Source of the DNA: Oceanihabitans sediminis
Lineage (GTDB): Bacteria; Bacteroidota; Bacteroidia; Flavobacteriales; Flavobacteriaceae
Assembly: GCF_003337215.1 (NCBI RefSeq)
Contig: NZ_QPIG01000002.1
Coordinates: 496,001 to 560,000, forward strand
Direction of reading: 5' to 3'
DNA length: 64,000 nt
Part shown: one piece after another, positions 7,527 through 16,457 of the stretch
Layout of the letters: every line of letters starts with the position of its first letter
How positions within the stretch are numbered: the first letter of the stretch is position 1
Translations under genes and position numbers: made by a program
The notes under the pieces: generated by a model
The model's database searches: none
Seen by the model: only the letters and a program-made list of their open reading frames with translations
Told to the model about the DNA's origin: nothing

Positions 7527-10136
7527 ATGAACTTTAACAATTATACAATAAAATCACAAGAAGCCATACAACTTGCACAGCAAATTGCGCAAGGCAATGG
7601 ACACCAACAAATAGAAAACGAACACATTATCAAAGCAATATTTGATGTAGATGAAAATGTTTTACCATTCTTATTAAAAAAACTGAATGTAAACATTTCT
7701 CTTTTACAACAAGTATTAGATAAAGAAATTGAAAGTTTCCCGAAAGTTTCGGGAGGAGATATCATGCTATCTCGTGAAGCTGGAAGGTCTTTCAACGAAG
7801 CATCTATTATTGCTAAAAAAATGAAAGATGATTACGTTTCTATAGAACACTTAATCTTAGCAATTTTCAAATCTAACAGTAAAATTGCACAGATTTTAAA
7901 AGATCAAGGCGTAACCGAAAAAGGTTTACAAGCTGCTATTGATGAATTACGTAAAGGAGACCGTGTAACTTCACAAAATCAAGAAGAAACATATAACTCT
8001 CTAAACAAATATGCTAAAAACCTCAACCAACTAGCTAAAGATGGTAAACTAGATCCAATCATTGGGCGTGATGAGGAGATTAGAAGAATTCTTCAAATCT
8101 TATCACGTAGAACCAAAAACAACCCAATTTTGGTAGGAGAACCAGGAACTGGTAAAACAGCTATTGCAGAAGGTTTAGCACATAGAATTATTGACGGAGA
8201 TATTCCTGAAAACTTAAAAGACAAGCAAATTTTCTCTCTAGATATGGGAGCATTAATCGCTGGCGCAAAGTATAAAGGAGAGTTTGAAGAAAGACTAAAA
8301 GCCGTTATTAAAGAGGTTACCGAAAGTGAAGGAGATATCGTTCTATTTATCGACGAAATCCATACACTAGTTGGAGCTGGAGGCGGACAAGGAGCTATGG
8401 ATGCTGCCAACATCTTAAAACCAGCATTGGCAAGAGGCGAGCTACGCGCAATTGGAGCAACCACTTTAGACGAGTACCAAAAGTACTTTGAGAAAGATAA
8501 AGCCCTAGAGCGTCGTTTCCAAAAAGTAATGGTAGATGAACCAGATACAGAAAGCGCTATTTCTATCTTAAGAGGTATTAAAGAAAAGTACGAAACACAT
8601 CATAAGGTTCGTATTAAAGACGAAGCTATTATTGGTGCGGTAGAACTTTCCGAAAGATATATTACAAATCGTTTCCTTCCAGATAAAGCTATTGATTTAA
8701 TGGATGAAGCTGCCTCAAAACTTCGTATGGAAATAAACTCTAAACCAGAAGAGTTAGATGTTTTAGACAGAAAGGTAATGCAGCTGGAAATTGAAATTGA
8801 AGCTATCAAACGTGAGAAAGATGAAGTAAAACTGAAAGCTCTACGTGCAGATCTTGCTAATTTAAAAGAAGAAAGAAACGAGATTAATGCGAAGTGGCAA
8901 AGTGAAAAAGAAGTCGTTGATAATATTCAATCTTATAAATCTAAAATTGAAGAATACAAACTAGAAGCAGAACGTGCAGAGCGTAATGGAGACTACGGAA
9001 AAGTAGCAGAAATACGTTACGGAAAAATCAAGGAAGCACAAGAAACCCTAGAAAAACTTCAAAAAGAGTTACAAGAAAACCAAAACCAAAGTTCTTTAAT
9101 TAAAGAAGAAGTAACTTACGAAGACATTGCAGAAGTTATTGCAAAATGGACAGGAATTCCTGTTACCAAAATGTTACAGAGTGACAGAGAAAAACTTTTA
9201 AAATTAGAAGACGAGTTACACAAACGTGTTATCGGACAAGAAGAAGCTATTGTTGCAGTAAGTGATGCCGTTCGTAGATCTAGAGCAGGTTTACAAAACC
9301 CAGACAAACCAATAGGAACCTTCTTATTCCTAGGAACAACTGGTGTAGGTAAAACCGAATTAGCGAAAGCATTGGCAGAATACCTGTTTGATGATGAGAA
9401 TGCTATGACAAGAATTGATATGAGTGAATATCAAGAACGTCATGCAGTAAGTAGATTGGTTGGTGCACCTCCAGGGTATGTTGGTTATGATGAAGGAGGA
9501 CAACTTACAGAAGCAGTTAGAAGAAAACCATACTCTGTAGTACTATTAGATGAAATTGAAAAAGCACATCCTGACACCTTTAATATCTTATTACAAGTAT
9601 TAGATGAAGGTCGATTAACAGACAATAAAGGTCGTGTTGCGGATTTCAAAAACACCATAATCATCATGACATCCAATATGGGGTCGGAGCTTATACAAGA
9701 ACGTTTTGAAGCTATAAAAGATATCGACTCTGCAATGGAAGCAGCTAAAATTGATGTACTGGCGGTGTTAAAACAAAATGTAAGACCGGAATTCTTAAAC
9801 AGAATTGATGACACCATTATGTTTACTCCTTTAAGCAAAGAAAACATTGTTGATATTGTTGACTTGCAATTAAAGTCTGTAACTAGAATGGTTGCGCAAC
9901 AAGGTATCACTTTTGATGCTACAGATGAAGCAATCAAATATCTTGCAGAAAAAGGATACAACCCAGAGTACGGAGCAAGGCCTGTAAAACGAGTAATTCA
10001 GAAAGAAGTATTAAATGCTTTAAGTAAAGAAATACTTGCAGGAACAGTAACTACAGATAGTATTATTCTGTTAGATGCTTTTGACGGAGAGCTAGTATTT
10101 AGAAACCAAAACCACTTGGTTACTGAAGAAATCTAA
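7527..10136 (+). CDS. clpB: ATP-dependent chaperone ClpB
   Basis: The protein has 869 residues, the full ClpB length. Domains in order: N-terminal Clp repeat domain (about 1-145), first AAA+ module with Walker A GEPGTGKT at 204-211 and Walker B FIDEIHT, a coiled-coil middle domain (about 400-530) rich in E and K, and a second AAA+ module with Walker A GTTGVGKT near 610 and VVLLDEIEKAHP. ClpB hexamers pull polypeptides out of aggregates together with DnaK/DnaJ/GrpE. The middle domain separates it from ClpA/ClpC. It stands alone, followed by a strong terminator hairpin; two GAC-N5-GTC palindromes lie upstream. Confidence 0.97.
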   Translation: MNFNNYTIKSQEAIQLAQQIAQGNGHQQIENEHIIKAIFDVDENVLPFLLKKLNVNISLLQQVLDKEIESFPKVSGGDIMLSREAGRSFNEASIIAKKMKDDYVSIEHLILAIFKSNSKIAQILKDQGVTEKGLQAAIDELRKGDRVTSQNQEETYNSLNKYAKNLNQLAKDGKLDPIIGRDEEIRRILQILSRRTKNNPILVGEPGTGKTAIAEGLAHRIIDGDIPENLKDKQIFSLDMGALIAGAKYKGEFEERLKAVIKEVTESEGDIVLFIDEIHTLVGAGGGQGAMDAANILKPALARGELRAIGATTLDEYQKYFEKDKALERRFQKVMVDEPDTESAISILRGIKEKYETHHKVRIKDEAIIGAVELSERYITNRFLPDKAIDLMDEAASKLRMEINSKPEELDVLDRKVMQLEIEIEAIKREKDEVKLKALRADLANLKEERNEINAKWQSEKEVVDNIQSYKSKIEEYKLEAERAERNGDYGKVAEIRYGKIKEAQETLEKLQKELQENQNQSSLIKEEVTYEDIAEVIAKWTGIPVTKMLQSDREKLLKLEDELHKRVIGQEEAIVAVSDAVRRSRAGLQNPDKPIGTFLFLGTTGVGKTELAKALAEYLFDDENAMTRIDMSEYQERHAVSRLVGAPPGYVGYDEGGQLTEAVRRKPYSVVLLDEIEKAHPDTFNILLQVLDEGRLTDNKGRVADFKNTIIIMTSNMGSELIQERFEAIKDIDSAMEAAKIDVLAVLKQNVRPEFLNRIDDTIMFTPLSKENIVDIVDLQLKSVTRMVAQQGITFDATDEAIKYLAEKGYNPEYGARPVKRVIQKEVLNALSKEILAGTVTTDSIILLDAFDGELVFRNQNHLVTEEI

Positions 10137-10216
10137 TCCGAAATATATTAAAATATTGTTAACGTAAAATAACTGCAAGGTTATTCCGTTTTCTTTATAA
10201 GTTGGTTAGTTAGTTT

Positions 10217-10260
10217 AAAAACAGCGTAAGTCTTATTCTTAAGATGCACGCTGTTTTTTT
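10217..10260 (+). terminator. Rho-independent terminator after clpB
   Basis: The arms ACAGCGT (10221-10227) and ACGCTGT (10248-10254), extended by A/T pairs, are followed by a run of T. The loop contains a second small TAAG...CTTA pairing. Confidence 0.8.
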
Positions 10261-10366
10261 AAATACTACTAAATCACCAAGCATTCTTCCTTCCTGCACA
10301 AGCAATTAAAGATTTAGTTCTTTATATTGTGTGATAATTATCATATTTTCAAATTAATAAAAATCA

Positions 10367-10374
10367 TAATTTTG
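10367..10374 (+). promoter_or_regulatory. -7 promoter element directly before deoC
   Basis: TAATTTTG matches TAnnTTTG and ends 6 bases before the deoC ATG at 10381. This supports that ATG over the in-frame start at 10327 and suggests an mRNA with almost no leader. Confidence 0.55.
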
Positions 10375-10380
10375 TTTACT

Positions 10381-11049
10381 ATGAAATTAAACAAATACAT
10401 CGATCACACACTTTTAAAAGCTATTGCAACAAAAAGCGACATTATTCAACTTTGTAACGAAGCCAAAGAAAACGATTTTTTTTCCGTTTGCGTAAATTCT
10501 TCTTATGTAGCCTTAGCTAAAAAGGAATTACAAAGCTCTTCGGTAAAAGTTTGTAGTGTTATTGGTTTCCCTTTAGGAGCTATGAGCACACAAGCAAAAG
10601 TAGCCGAAACCAAACAAGCCCTTCTAGATGGAGCAGATGAAATTGATATGGTAATGAATATTGGTGCTTTAAAAAGTAAGGATTTTGAATTCCTTAGCAA
10701 GGATATTGAAGCGGTAAAAAATGCGATGCCTAATAACACGCTAAAAGTTATTTTAGAAACTTGCTATTTAGAGGAATCAGAGATTATAAAAGCTAGTATA
10801 TTAGCTATAAAGGCTGGTGCAGATTTCATTAAAACTTCTACAGGATTTGGAACTGGCGGAGCAAGCATCAAAGATGTTGAACTAATGAAAAGTGTACTAG
10901 GCGATTCTAAAGTTAAAATTAAAGCTTCAGGAGGAATTAGAGATACTAGCACCGCTTTAGCATATATAAATATTGGTGTAGAAAGAATTGGAACTTCCAA
11001 CGGAATAGCAATTGTAACCGGAGGTAATTCTAAAGAAAATAATTACTAA
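10381..11049 (+). CDS. deoC: Deoxyribose-phosphate aldolase
   Basis: Starting at 10381 the protein has 222 residues and begins [13 protein letters not shown], as DeoC proteins do. An upstream in-frame ATG at 10327 would add 18 residues with no family match and would overlap the promoter element. The Schiff-base lysine is in FIKTSTGFG and the second conserved lysine in IKASGGIR. DeoC splits 2-deoxyribose 5-phosphate into glyceraldehyde 3-phosphate and acetaldehyde. The purine-nucleoside phosphorylase gene follows after 20 bases, so the pair forms a deoxynucleoside salvage operon. Confidence 0.95.
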   Translation: MKLNKYIDHTLLKAIATKSDIIQLCNEAKENDFFSVCVNSSYVALAKKELQSSSVKVCSVIGFPLGAMSTQAKVAETKQALLDGADEIDMVMNIGALKSKDFEFLSKDIEAVKNAMPNNTLKVILETCYLEESEIIKASILAIKAGADFIKTSTGFGTGGASIKDVELMKSVLGDSKVKIKASGGIRDTSTALAYINIGVERIGTSNGIAIVTGGNSKENNY

Positions 11050-11069
11050 TAAACAGTAAAAAAAGAAAT

Positions 11070-11771
11070 ATGAGCAGCATACATATTGGAGCCAACAAAG
11101 GCGATATAGCCGAAACTATCTTATTACCAGGAGATCCATTAAGAGCAAAATGGATTGCAGAAACTTTTTTTGAAAACCCTGTTTGCTTTAATGAAGTTAG
11201 AGGAATGCTTGGTTACACCGGAACCTATAATGGAAAACGTGTTTCGGTAATGGGAACAGGAATGGGAGTTCCTAGTATTTCTATTTATGCACACGAATTG
11301 ATTACGCAGTTTGGCGTTAAAAATCTTATCCGTGTTGGTAGCGCAGGCTCTTACCAAAAGCATGTGGAGGTTAGAGATATTGTAATAGCAATGGCTGCAT
11401 CATCTAATTCTGGAGTAAACGAATTACGTTTTAGTGGTGCCGACTACGCCCCTACTGCAAACTTTGAGTTATTTCAAAAAGCTGTAGATGCTGCCAAAGT
11501 CAAAAACATCCCTATTAAAGCTGGAAATGTTTTTACAAGCGATGAGTTTTATGCAGATGATTTTGAGTCTTATAAAAAATGGAGCAAGTTTGGGGTGCTT
11601 TGTGTAGAAATGGAAACAGCAGGACTATATACCGTTGCTGCAAAACACGATGTAAAAGCATTAGCTATTTTAACTATATCCGACTCTTTAGTTACTGGAG
11701 AGAAAACAACAAGTAAAGAAAGAGAAACCACTTTTAAAGAAATGATTGAGATTGCTTTAGAGTTAGCTTAA
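11070..11771 (+). CDS. deoD: Purine-nucleoside phosphorylase (DeoD type)
   Basis: This 233-residue protein matches hexameric bacterial Deo[15 protein letters not shown] at the N-terminus, [12 protein letters not shown] for the phosphate site, [15 protein letters not shown] and the VEMETAGLY segment that contacts the ribose. It releases the purine base from (deoxy)nucleosides, giving (deoxy)ribose 1-phosphate. With DeoC next door, the pair lets the cell use DNA nucleosides as carbon source. A hairpin follows. Confidence 0.95.
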   Translation: MSSIHIGANKGDIAETILLPGDPLRAKWIAETFFENPVCFNEVRGMLGYTGTYNGKRVSVMGTGMGVPSISIYAHELITQFGVKNLIRVGSAGSYQKHVEVRDIVIAMAASSNSGVNELRFSGADYAPTANFELFQKAVDAAKVKNIPIKAGNVFTSDEFYADDFESYKKWSKFGVLCVEMETAGLYTVAAKHDVKALAILTISDSLVTGEKTTSKERETTFKEMIEIALELA

Positions 11772-11784
11772 TATACCTTAAATT

Positions 11785-11848
11785 AAAACCATTATTGTAA
11801 GTATTGCCTGTTTTATAAACACGCACAAGTACTAACGATAATGGTTTT
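11785..11848. terminator. Imperfect long hairpin between deoD and the DUF6503 lipoprotein gene
   Basis: AAAACCATTAT (11785-11795) pairs with ATAATGGTTTT (11838-11848), with further imperfect pairing inside. With A and T runs at the outer ends it can serve both converging genes. Confidence 0.6.
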
Positions 11849-11872
11849 AAAATTTAATAAAGTCAAATTGTT

Positions 11873-12613
11873 TTATTTGACGCTTATATTTTTAAGTTCT
11901 ATTTTAGATAATAACTTTAACTTATCATTCTCAAAAACCTTATCTAAATCGAAAAGTTGCAAGCTTTTATCTTCGGTTTTAAAATTATTATAATCTACAA
12001 ATCGCAAACCATTTACTGTACGTGAGTTGTAGGCTTCACGAAAACGAAGACCTAAATCTCCTGTATATTCTTTAAAAGAATAAGCTAAATAATCCACCGT
12101 AAAGGTTTCTGTATTTACCCAATATACAAACACATCATCATGGTCCTCTCCCCCACCTTCTTCATTAAAAGTTACTTGAACCTTATGGTAGTTTTTCTCT
12201 TTTATAGAAACTTCTCCTAAATACTTTTTATTTACAGCAGGATCATTTAATCCGTATGGAAGTAAAGCAAAGTAATGTACCGAGTTTACTGAAGCTGCAT
12301 ATTTCACAGCCATACTATCGGCCACGGCAACAACTTTACCATCAATATATCTTTTAAATCCATCGTTATTTAAAACATCTCGAATTACTTGTGTTGAATC
12401 TTTAAATTCTCGCTCGTATTGATAGATTCCATGGTCACGAGTAGCTTTATAGTGTTTATCTCTAAAGTCGAATTCTATTTCTACTTGCAGAAACTTTTCA
12501 CCTCCAGAAACTTCAATGGTCTTGTCAATTATACTTTCAGCATTTACTAAGGTTTCTTCTTTGCAAGCCGTAAAAACTAAAAAAAATAGTATTAAATATT
12601 TTAAATTCTGCAT
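11873..12613 (-). CDS. DUF6503-like lipoprotein
   Basis: The 246-residue protein has a lipoprotein signal (FTAC, lipidated Cys at residue 17). The body looks like an all-beta envelope protein: AESIIDKTIEVSGG near residues 25-40, followed by a repeated strand pattern with DVFVYWVN and a LRFVDYNNFK end segment. I recognise it as resembling flavobacterial proteins named DUF6503; no function is known. It is transcribed alone on the minus strand, converging with deoD. Confidence 0.6.
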   Translation of the reverse strand: MQNLKYLILFFLVFTACKEETLVNAESIIDKTIEVSGGEKFLQVEIEFDFRDKHYKATRDHGIYQYEREFKDSTQVIRDVLNNDGFKRYIDGKVVAVADSMAVKYAASVNSVHYFALLPYGLNDPAVNKKYLGEVSIKEKNYHKVQVTFNEEGGGEDHDDVFVYWVNTETFTVDYLAYSFKEYTGDLGLRFREAYNSRTVNGLRFVDYNNFKTEDKSLQLFDLDKVFENDKLKLLSKIELKNISVK

Positions 12614-12683
12614 ATTATAAAAGTTCTTTAGATTGTTGTAAAATTAAACAATTAATAACATATTAGCTCTTGAAATAATTGTG

Positions 12684-12691
12684 TAATTTTG
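12684..12691 (+). promoter_or_regulatory. -7 promoter element directly before smpB
   Basis: TAATTTTG fits TAnnTTTG and ends 6 bases before the ATG at 12698. An in-frame TTG at 12689 lies inside this element, so 12698 is the better start; the transcript would be nearly leaderless. Confidence 0.55.
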
Positions 12692-12697
12692 GCAAAC

Positions 12698-13156
12698 ATG
12701 CAGAACAGAGTAAACATAAAAAACAAAAGAGCAAAATTCGAGTACGAAATACTTGATAAATATACTGCTGGAATTGTTTTAACGGGAACCGAAATAAAGT
12801 CTATTAGAGACAGTAAAGCTTCTATTGCTGAAAGTTTTTGTGAGTTTAACGAGCAAAACGAATTGTTTGTTATAAACATGACTATTCAAGAGTATGTTTA
12901 TGGAAATTACTACAACCACAAACCTAAAGCTGAACGCAAACTTCTATTAAACAAACGCGAGTTGAAAAAACTTGCGAAAGACGTTAATACAAAAGGATTG
13001 ACTATTGTTCCTCTTCGATTATTTATAAACGAAAGAGGTTTGGCAAAATTAGAAATAGCGTTAGCTAAAGGAAAGAAACTTTACGATAAACGTGACACTA
13101 TTAAAGATAGAGACAACAAAAGAAACTTAGATAGAATAAAGAAAATCTACAAGTAA
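12698..13156 (+). CDS. smpB: SsrA-binding protein SmpB
   Basis: From the ATG at 12698 the protein has 152 residues and begins [18 protein letters not shown]. Conserved segments are [13 protein letters not shown] and the C-terminal [11 protein letters not shown] tail that enters the ribosome. SmpB binds tmRNA and brings it to stalled ribosomes (trans-translation). The possible TTG start three codons earlier overlaps the promoter element and is rejected. The stop codon lies in the loop of a long hairpin shared with the converging pcm gene. No tmRNA gene was seen in this window. Confidence 0.95.
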   Translation: MQNRVNIKNKRAKFEYEILDKYTAGIVLTGTEIKSIRDSKASIAESFCEFNEQNELFVINMTIQEYVYGNYYNHKPKAERKLLLNKRELKKLAKDVNTKGLTIVPLRLFINERGLAKLEIALAKGKKLYDKRDTIKDRDNKRNLDRIKKIYK

Positions 13157-13172
13157 AGTAGATTTTCTTTAT
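13136..13172. terminator. 15-bp perfect hairpin over the smpB stop codon
   Basis: ATAAAGAAAATCTAC (13136-13150) and GTAGATTTTCTTTAT (13158-13172) are exact inverted repeats with a 7-base loop (13151-13157) that contains the TAA of smpB. It lies between converging smpB and pcm and probably acts in both directions. Confidence 0.65.
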
Positions 13173-13207
13173 AAGCCAAGTAGAAGTTTTGCTTTATCTA
13201 TAGTTTA

Positions 13208-13849
13208 TTAGTTTTTATCTTCTAACAAAGGAACAAATCGGAATTCACCAAACTCATGTTTTTCGAACTCTTTTTCACTTTTTCTAATAAATAAAGTCAT
13301 TGTTTGTACCTCATCGCCTACAGGAATAACCAGCCTTCCTCCTATTGCCAACTGACTCAATAATGGCTTTGGAACAAATGGTGCTCCTGCTGTTACAATA
13401 ATTCCTTTAAAAGGTGCTTCTGTTTTTAATCCTTTATAACCATCACCAAAAATTAGTTGTTTAGCACGAAAACCTAATTTAGGCAAGAATTTGCTGGTTT
13501 TCTTAAACAACTCCAACTGTCTTTCAATACTATATACGGTTGCACCTAACTTACATAAAACTGCAGTTTGATAACCACTACCAGTTCCTATTTCTAGAAT
13601 TTTATCTTTAGGTTTTACCTGTAATAATTCTGTTTGAAAAGCAACAGTATACGGCTGTGAGATGGTTTGGTCTGCAGCAATAGGAAACGCTTTATCTTGA
13701 TAAGCATGATCTAAAAAACTAGAATCCATAAACAAATGTCTAGGTATTGTATTAATAGCTGCAAGTACATTTTTATCTGTTATCCCCTTAGCTATTAGTA
13801 TATCAACTAGCTTCTGTCTTAATCCCTGATGTTTAAAAGTATCCTTCAA
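13208..13849 (-). CDS. pcm: Protein-L-isoaspartate O-methyltransferase
   Basis: The 213-residue protein has DQTISQPYTVA (residues 60-70) and the SAM-binding motif EIGTGSGY (86-93), then IVTAGAPFVPKPLLSQL, all diagnostic for PCMT. It methylates L-isoaspartyl residues in aged proteins so that they can revert to aspartate. It is transcribed alone on the minus strand; the next gene upstream on that strand ends in its own terminator at 13913-13950. Confidence 0.95.
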   Translation of the reverse strand: MKDTFKHQGLRQKLVDILIAKGITDKNVLAAINTIPRHLFMDSSFLDHAYQDKAFPIAADQTISQPYTVAFQTELLQVKPKDKILEIGTGSGYQTAVLCKLGATVYSIERQLELFKKTSKFLPKLGFRAKQLIFGDGYKGLKTEAPFKGIIVTAGAPFVPKPLLSQLAIGGRLVIPVGDEVQTMTLFIRKSEKEFEKHEFGEFRFVPLLEDKN

Positions 13850-13912
13850 AAGTATAATAGTTTAAAAGGCTAAAATTACACAAAGATTTTATAGACTGTA
13901 AACAAAAAAGCA

Positions 13913-13950
13913 TAAAAAAAGCACCAAGCTTTATAACTTGGTGCTTTACA
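13913..13950 (-). terminator. Terminator of the small exported protein gene
   Basis: GCACCAAG (13921-13928) pairs with CTTGGTGC (13937-13944). On the minus strand the hairpin is followed by a run of T (A run at 13914-13920 on the plus strand). Confidence 0.8.
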
Positions 13951-13968
13951 TTTACTTAGTTGTAAATT

Positions 13969-14235
13969 TTATTTCGATATAACTTTTTTATAGGTAATAA
14001 TGTCTTTTTTACCAACCAATGCAACCATTTTATTGGCTTCTTCTAAAGAATTTGCATAACCTGTAACTTTCCCATAGTTACTCTCCACCCCCCAATAATA
14101 CATATTTTCAATACTTGTAACTGTACCCGTATTCGATTTTGAATCTTTAGTACCTAAAGTTGGTGTTTCACTGTTTGCAGAAACACTTGTTGCAATTAAC
14201 AAAACTGATCCTAATGTCAAAATTAATCTCTTCAT
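13969..14235 (-). CDS. Small exported protein of unknown function
   Basis: The 88-residue protein has a clear Sec signal peptide (MKRLILTLGSVLLIATSVSA, cleavage about residue 20). The mature part of about 68 residues has a Ser/Thr-rich start, then MYYWGVESNYGKVTGYA and a helical EEANKMVALVG segment, ending in lysines. I do not recognise the family. It has its own strong terminator and lies alone between pcm and a divergent oxidoreductase gene, which argues that it is a real gene. Confidence 0.65.
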   Translation of the reverse strand: MKRLILTLGSVLLIATSVSANSETPTLGTKDSKSNTGTVTSIENMYYWGVESNYGKVTGYANSLEEANKMVALVGKKDIITYKKVISK

Positions 14236-14397
14236 AAATAATAATTTTTAAGTTATACATTATCGTGCTATAGTTAGCAGCACAGCTCATTAACTATCTA
14301 TAATATAACACATTAAAACTATATTATTCTTAAATGGGAGTTAAACCTTGGTTAAGACATTGTTAAAACCTGTGCGTTTCAAAAAGATTGACTAGAA

Positions 14398-14430
14398 TTG
14401 ACAATTAAAAAATTAAAAATCTTATTTTTG
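14398..14430 (+). promoter_or_regulatory. Promoter of the Gfo/Idh/MocA gene
   Basis: TTG (14398-14400) and TATTTTTG (14423-14430) with 22 bp between them match the Flavobacterium consensus TTG-N17-23-TAnnTTTG. The ATG follows at 14447. Confidence 0.65.
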
Positions 14431-14446
14431 TGGAAAACGTATATCT

Positions 14447-15406
14447 ATGCTAAAAGCTGGTGTTCTTGGTGCCGGTCACCTTGGAAAAATTCATTTAAGA
14501 CTATTACAACAATCTGAAAAATATAACCTTGTAGGTTTCTATGATGCAGATCCTGAAAACGGAAAAAAAGTGGAAGCCGAATTTGGCTATACTTACTTTG
14601 ATTCTATTGAAAAACTTATAGATGCTGTTGATGTTGTTGATATTGTAACTCCTACTCTTTCGCATTACGATTGTGCAAAACAAGCTATTGCTAAAGGGAA
14701 ACATATATTTATTGAAAAGCCTATAACAAATACTGTAGAAGAAGCCGAAACATTAAGAGCTTTGGTTGCAGAACACGGAGTAAAAGGACAGGTAGGTCAT
14801 GTTGAAAGATTCAACCCTGCATTTATGGCTGTAAAAGACATGCTAGATAAACCAATGTTTATTGAAACGCATCGTTTGGCAGAATTTAATCCACGCGGGA
14901 CAGATGTTCCTGTTGTTTTAGATTTAATGATTCATGATATAGACATTATTCTAAGTGTGGTACAGTCTAAAGTAAAACATGTTTCAGCAAGTGGTGTTTC
15001 GGTAATTAGTGAAACTCCAGACATTGCAAACGCTAGAATAGAATTTGTAAACGGTTGCGTAGCAAACTTAACAGCAAGTAGGATTTCTTTAAAAAACATG
15101 CGTAAAACACGCTTCTTCCAACGTGACGCCTATATATCGGTAGATTTTCTTGAGAAAAAATGCGAGGTTGTAAAAATGAAAGATGCTCCAGAAAACCCTG
15201 GAGATTTTGATATGGTTTTACAAAATGCCGAAGGAGTAAAAAAACAAATCTATTTTGACAATCCGGAAATTTCTAGCAACAATGCCATTTTAGACGAATT
15301 AGAATCGTTTGCAGATGCTATAAATAACAACACAAAACCTATCGTAACACTTCATGATGGAACGGAAGCACTACGTGTTGCTACCATGATTATAGATCAG
15401 TTTTAA
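14447..15406 (+). CDS. Gfo/Idh/MocA family oxidoreductase
   Basis: This 319-residue protein has the N-terminal NAD(P)-binding motif GAGHLGKIH (residues 8-16), the EKP motif in FIEKPIT near residue 95, and the family's C-terminal alpha/beta domain with HDIDIIL. Family members oxidise or reduce sugars, inositols and related molecules; substrate prediction from sequence is not reliable. A good promoter lies 17 bases upstream. The 3-hydroxyacyl-CoA dehydrogenase gene follows after about 70 bases containing a hairpin, so the two may or may not be one unit. Confidence 0.88.
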   Translation: MLKAGVLGAGHLGKIHLRLLQQSEKYNLVGFYDADPENGKKVEAEFGYTYFDSIEKLIDAVDVVDIVTPTLSHYDCAKQAIAKGKHIFIEKPITNTVEEAETLRALVAEHGVKGQVGHVERFNPAFMAVKDMLDKPMFIETHRLAEFNPRGTDVPVVLDLMIHDIDIILSVVQSKVKHVSASGVSVISETPDIANARIEFVNGCVANLTASRISLKNMRKTRFFQRDAYISVDFLEKKCEVVKMKDAPENPGDFDMVLQNAEGVKKQIYFDNPEISSNNAILDELESFADAINNNTKPIVTLHDGTEALRVATMIIDQF

Positions 15407-15441
15407 AAATTTCAGAAAAAAGAAAAATTAATAATAAACAG

Positions 15442-15461
15442 ATTCCTGCAAGCACAGGAAT
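15442..15461 (+). repeat. Inverted repeat just before the 3-hydroxyacyl-CoA dehydrogenase gene
   Basis: ATTCCTG (15442-15448) and CAGGAAT (15455-15461) form a perfect 7-bp stem with a 6-base loop ending 15 bases before the ATG. It is followed by A rather than T, so it is more likely a leader structure than a plus-strand terminator. Confidence 0.4.
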
Positions 15462-15476
15462 AAAAAATAATATTTT

Positions 15477-16367
15477 ATGAAAAACGTAGCAGTAATTGGA
15501 GCTGGAACCATGGGAAATGGAATTGCGCATACATTTGCTCAATCTGGATTTAATGTTCAACTTATAGATATTAGCGAAGCTTCTTTAAAAAGAGGAATGG
15601 ACACCATTGCTAAGAACTTAGACAGAATGGTTGCTAGAGAAAAAATTTCAGAAGCTGATAAAGCTGAAACTTTAGGAAATATTACAACTTTTACTAGTAT
15701 TACAGATGGGGTTAAAAACGTAGACCTTGTAGTAGAAGCTGCAACAGAAAATGTTGAATTAAAACTAAATATATTTAAACAACTAGATGAAGCTTGCCAA
15801 GCAGAAACCATTTTAGCTTCTAACACCTCATCTATTTCTATTACTCTAATAGCAGCAGTAACTAAGCGTCCAGAAAAAGTAATTGGAATGCACTTTATGA
15901 ACCCTGTACCAATTATGAAATTGGTTGAAATTATTAGAGGGTATAGCACAAGTGACGAGGTTACCAACACAATCATGGAGCTTTCTAAAAAACTAGGAAA
16001 AACACCTACAGAAGTAAACGACTACCCTGGATTTGTTGCTAACAGAATTTTAATGCCAATGCTAAACGAAGCTATAGAAACTTTATATAACGGAGTTGCT
16101 GGAGTGGAAGAAATTGATACAGTTATGAAATTAGGAATGGCTCATCCTATGGGACCTTTACAGTTAGCTGATTTTATTGGACTAGACATTTGCCTATCGA
16201 TTTTAAATGTAATGTACGACGGATTCAAAAATCCTAAATATGCTCCTTGTCCATTATTAGTAAATATGGTCAGAGCTGGTAAATTAGGTGTTAAATCTGG
16301 AGAAGGTTTCTATGACTATTCTGAAAGTAGAAAAGCAGAACATGTTTCTAAACAATTTTCTAAGTAA
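15477..16367 (+). CDS. 3-hydroxyacyl-CoA (3-hydroxybutyryl-CoA) dehydrogenase
   Basis: The 296-residue protein starts with the Rossmann motif GAGTMGNGIAH (residues 8-18) and has SNTSSIS and the catalytic HFMNPVPIMKLVE segment, followed by the C-terminal helical domain with GFVANRILMP and the substrate-loop end GFYDYS. It oxidises (S)-3-hydroxyacyl-CoA with NAD(P)+ or runs in reverse. At about 295 residues it is the short, single-function form, like PaaH or Hbd, not a FadB fusion. A terminator hairpin follows. Confidence 0.93.
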   Translation: MKNVAVIGAGTMGNGIAHTFAQSGFNVQLIDISEASLKRGMDTIAKNLDRMVAREKISEADKAETLGNITTFTSITDGVKNVDLVVEAATENVELKLNIFKQLDEACQAETILASNTSSISITLIAAVTKRPEKVIGMHFMNPVPIMKLVEIIRGYSTSDEVTNTIMELSKKLGKTPTEVNDYPGFVANRILMPMLNEAIETLYNGVAGVEEIDTVMKLGMAHPMGPLQLADFIGLDICLSILNVMYDGFKNPKYAPCPLLVNMVRAGKLGVKSGEGFYDYSESRKAEHVSKQFSK

Positions 16368-16398
16368 GCATTGAAAAAATCATTGGAAGAATATATAG

Positions 16399-16434
16399 AA
16401 ACGTGGTAGTGTTTTAAATATTACCACGTTTTTA
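16399..16434 (+). terminator. Rho-independent terminator
   Basis: ACGTGGTA (16401-16408) pairs with TACCACGT (16422-16429), followed by T. It ends the 3-hydroxyacyl-CoA dehydrogenase unit. Confidence 0.75.
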
Positions 16435-16457
16435 TCCTTAAAATGTAAACTTTTAAC

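Noticed and set aside
10327-10380. Longer start for deoC
   Set aside because: It would add 18 residues with no family similarity and place the promoter element inside the gene.
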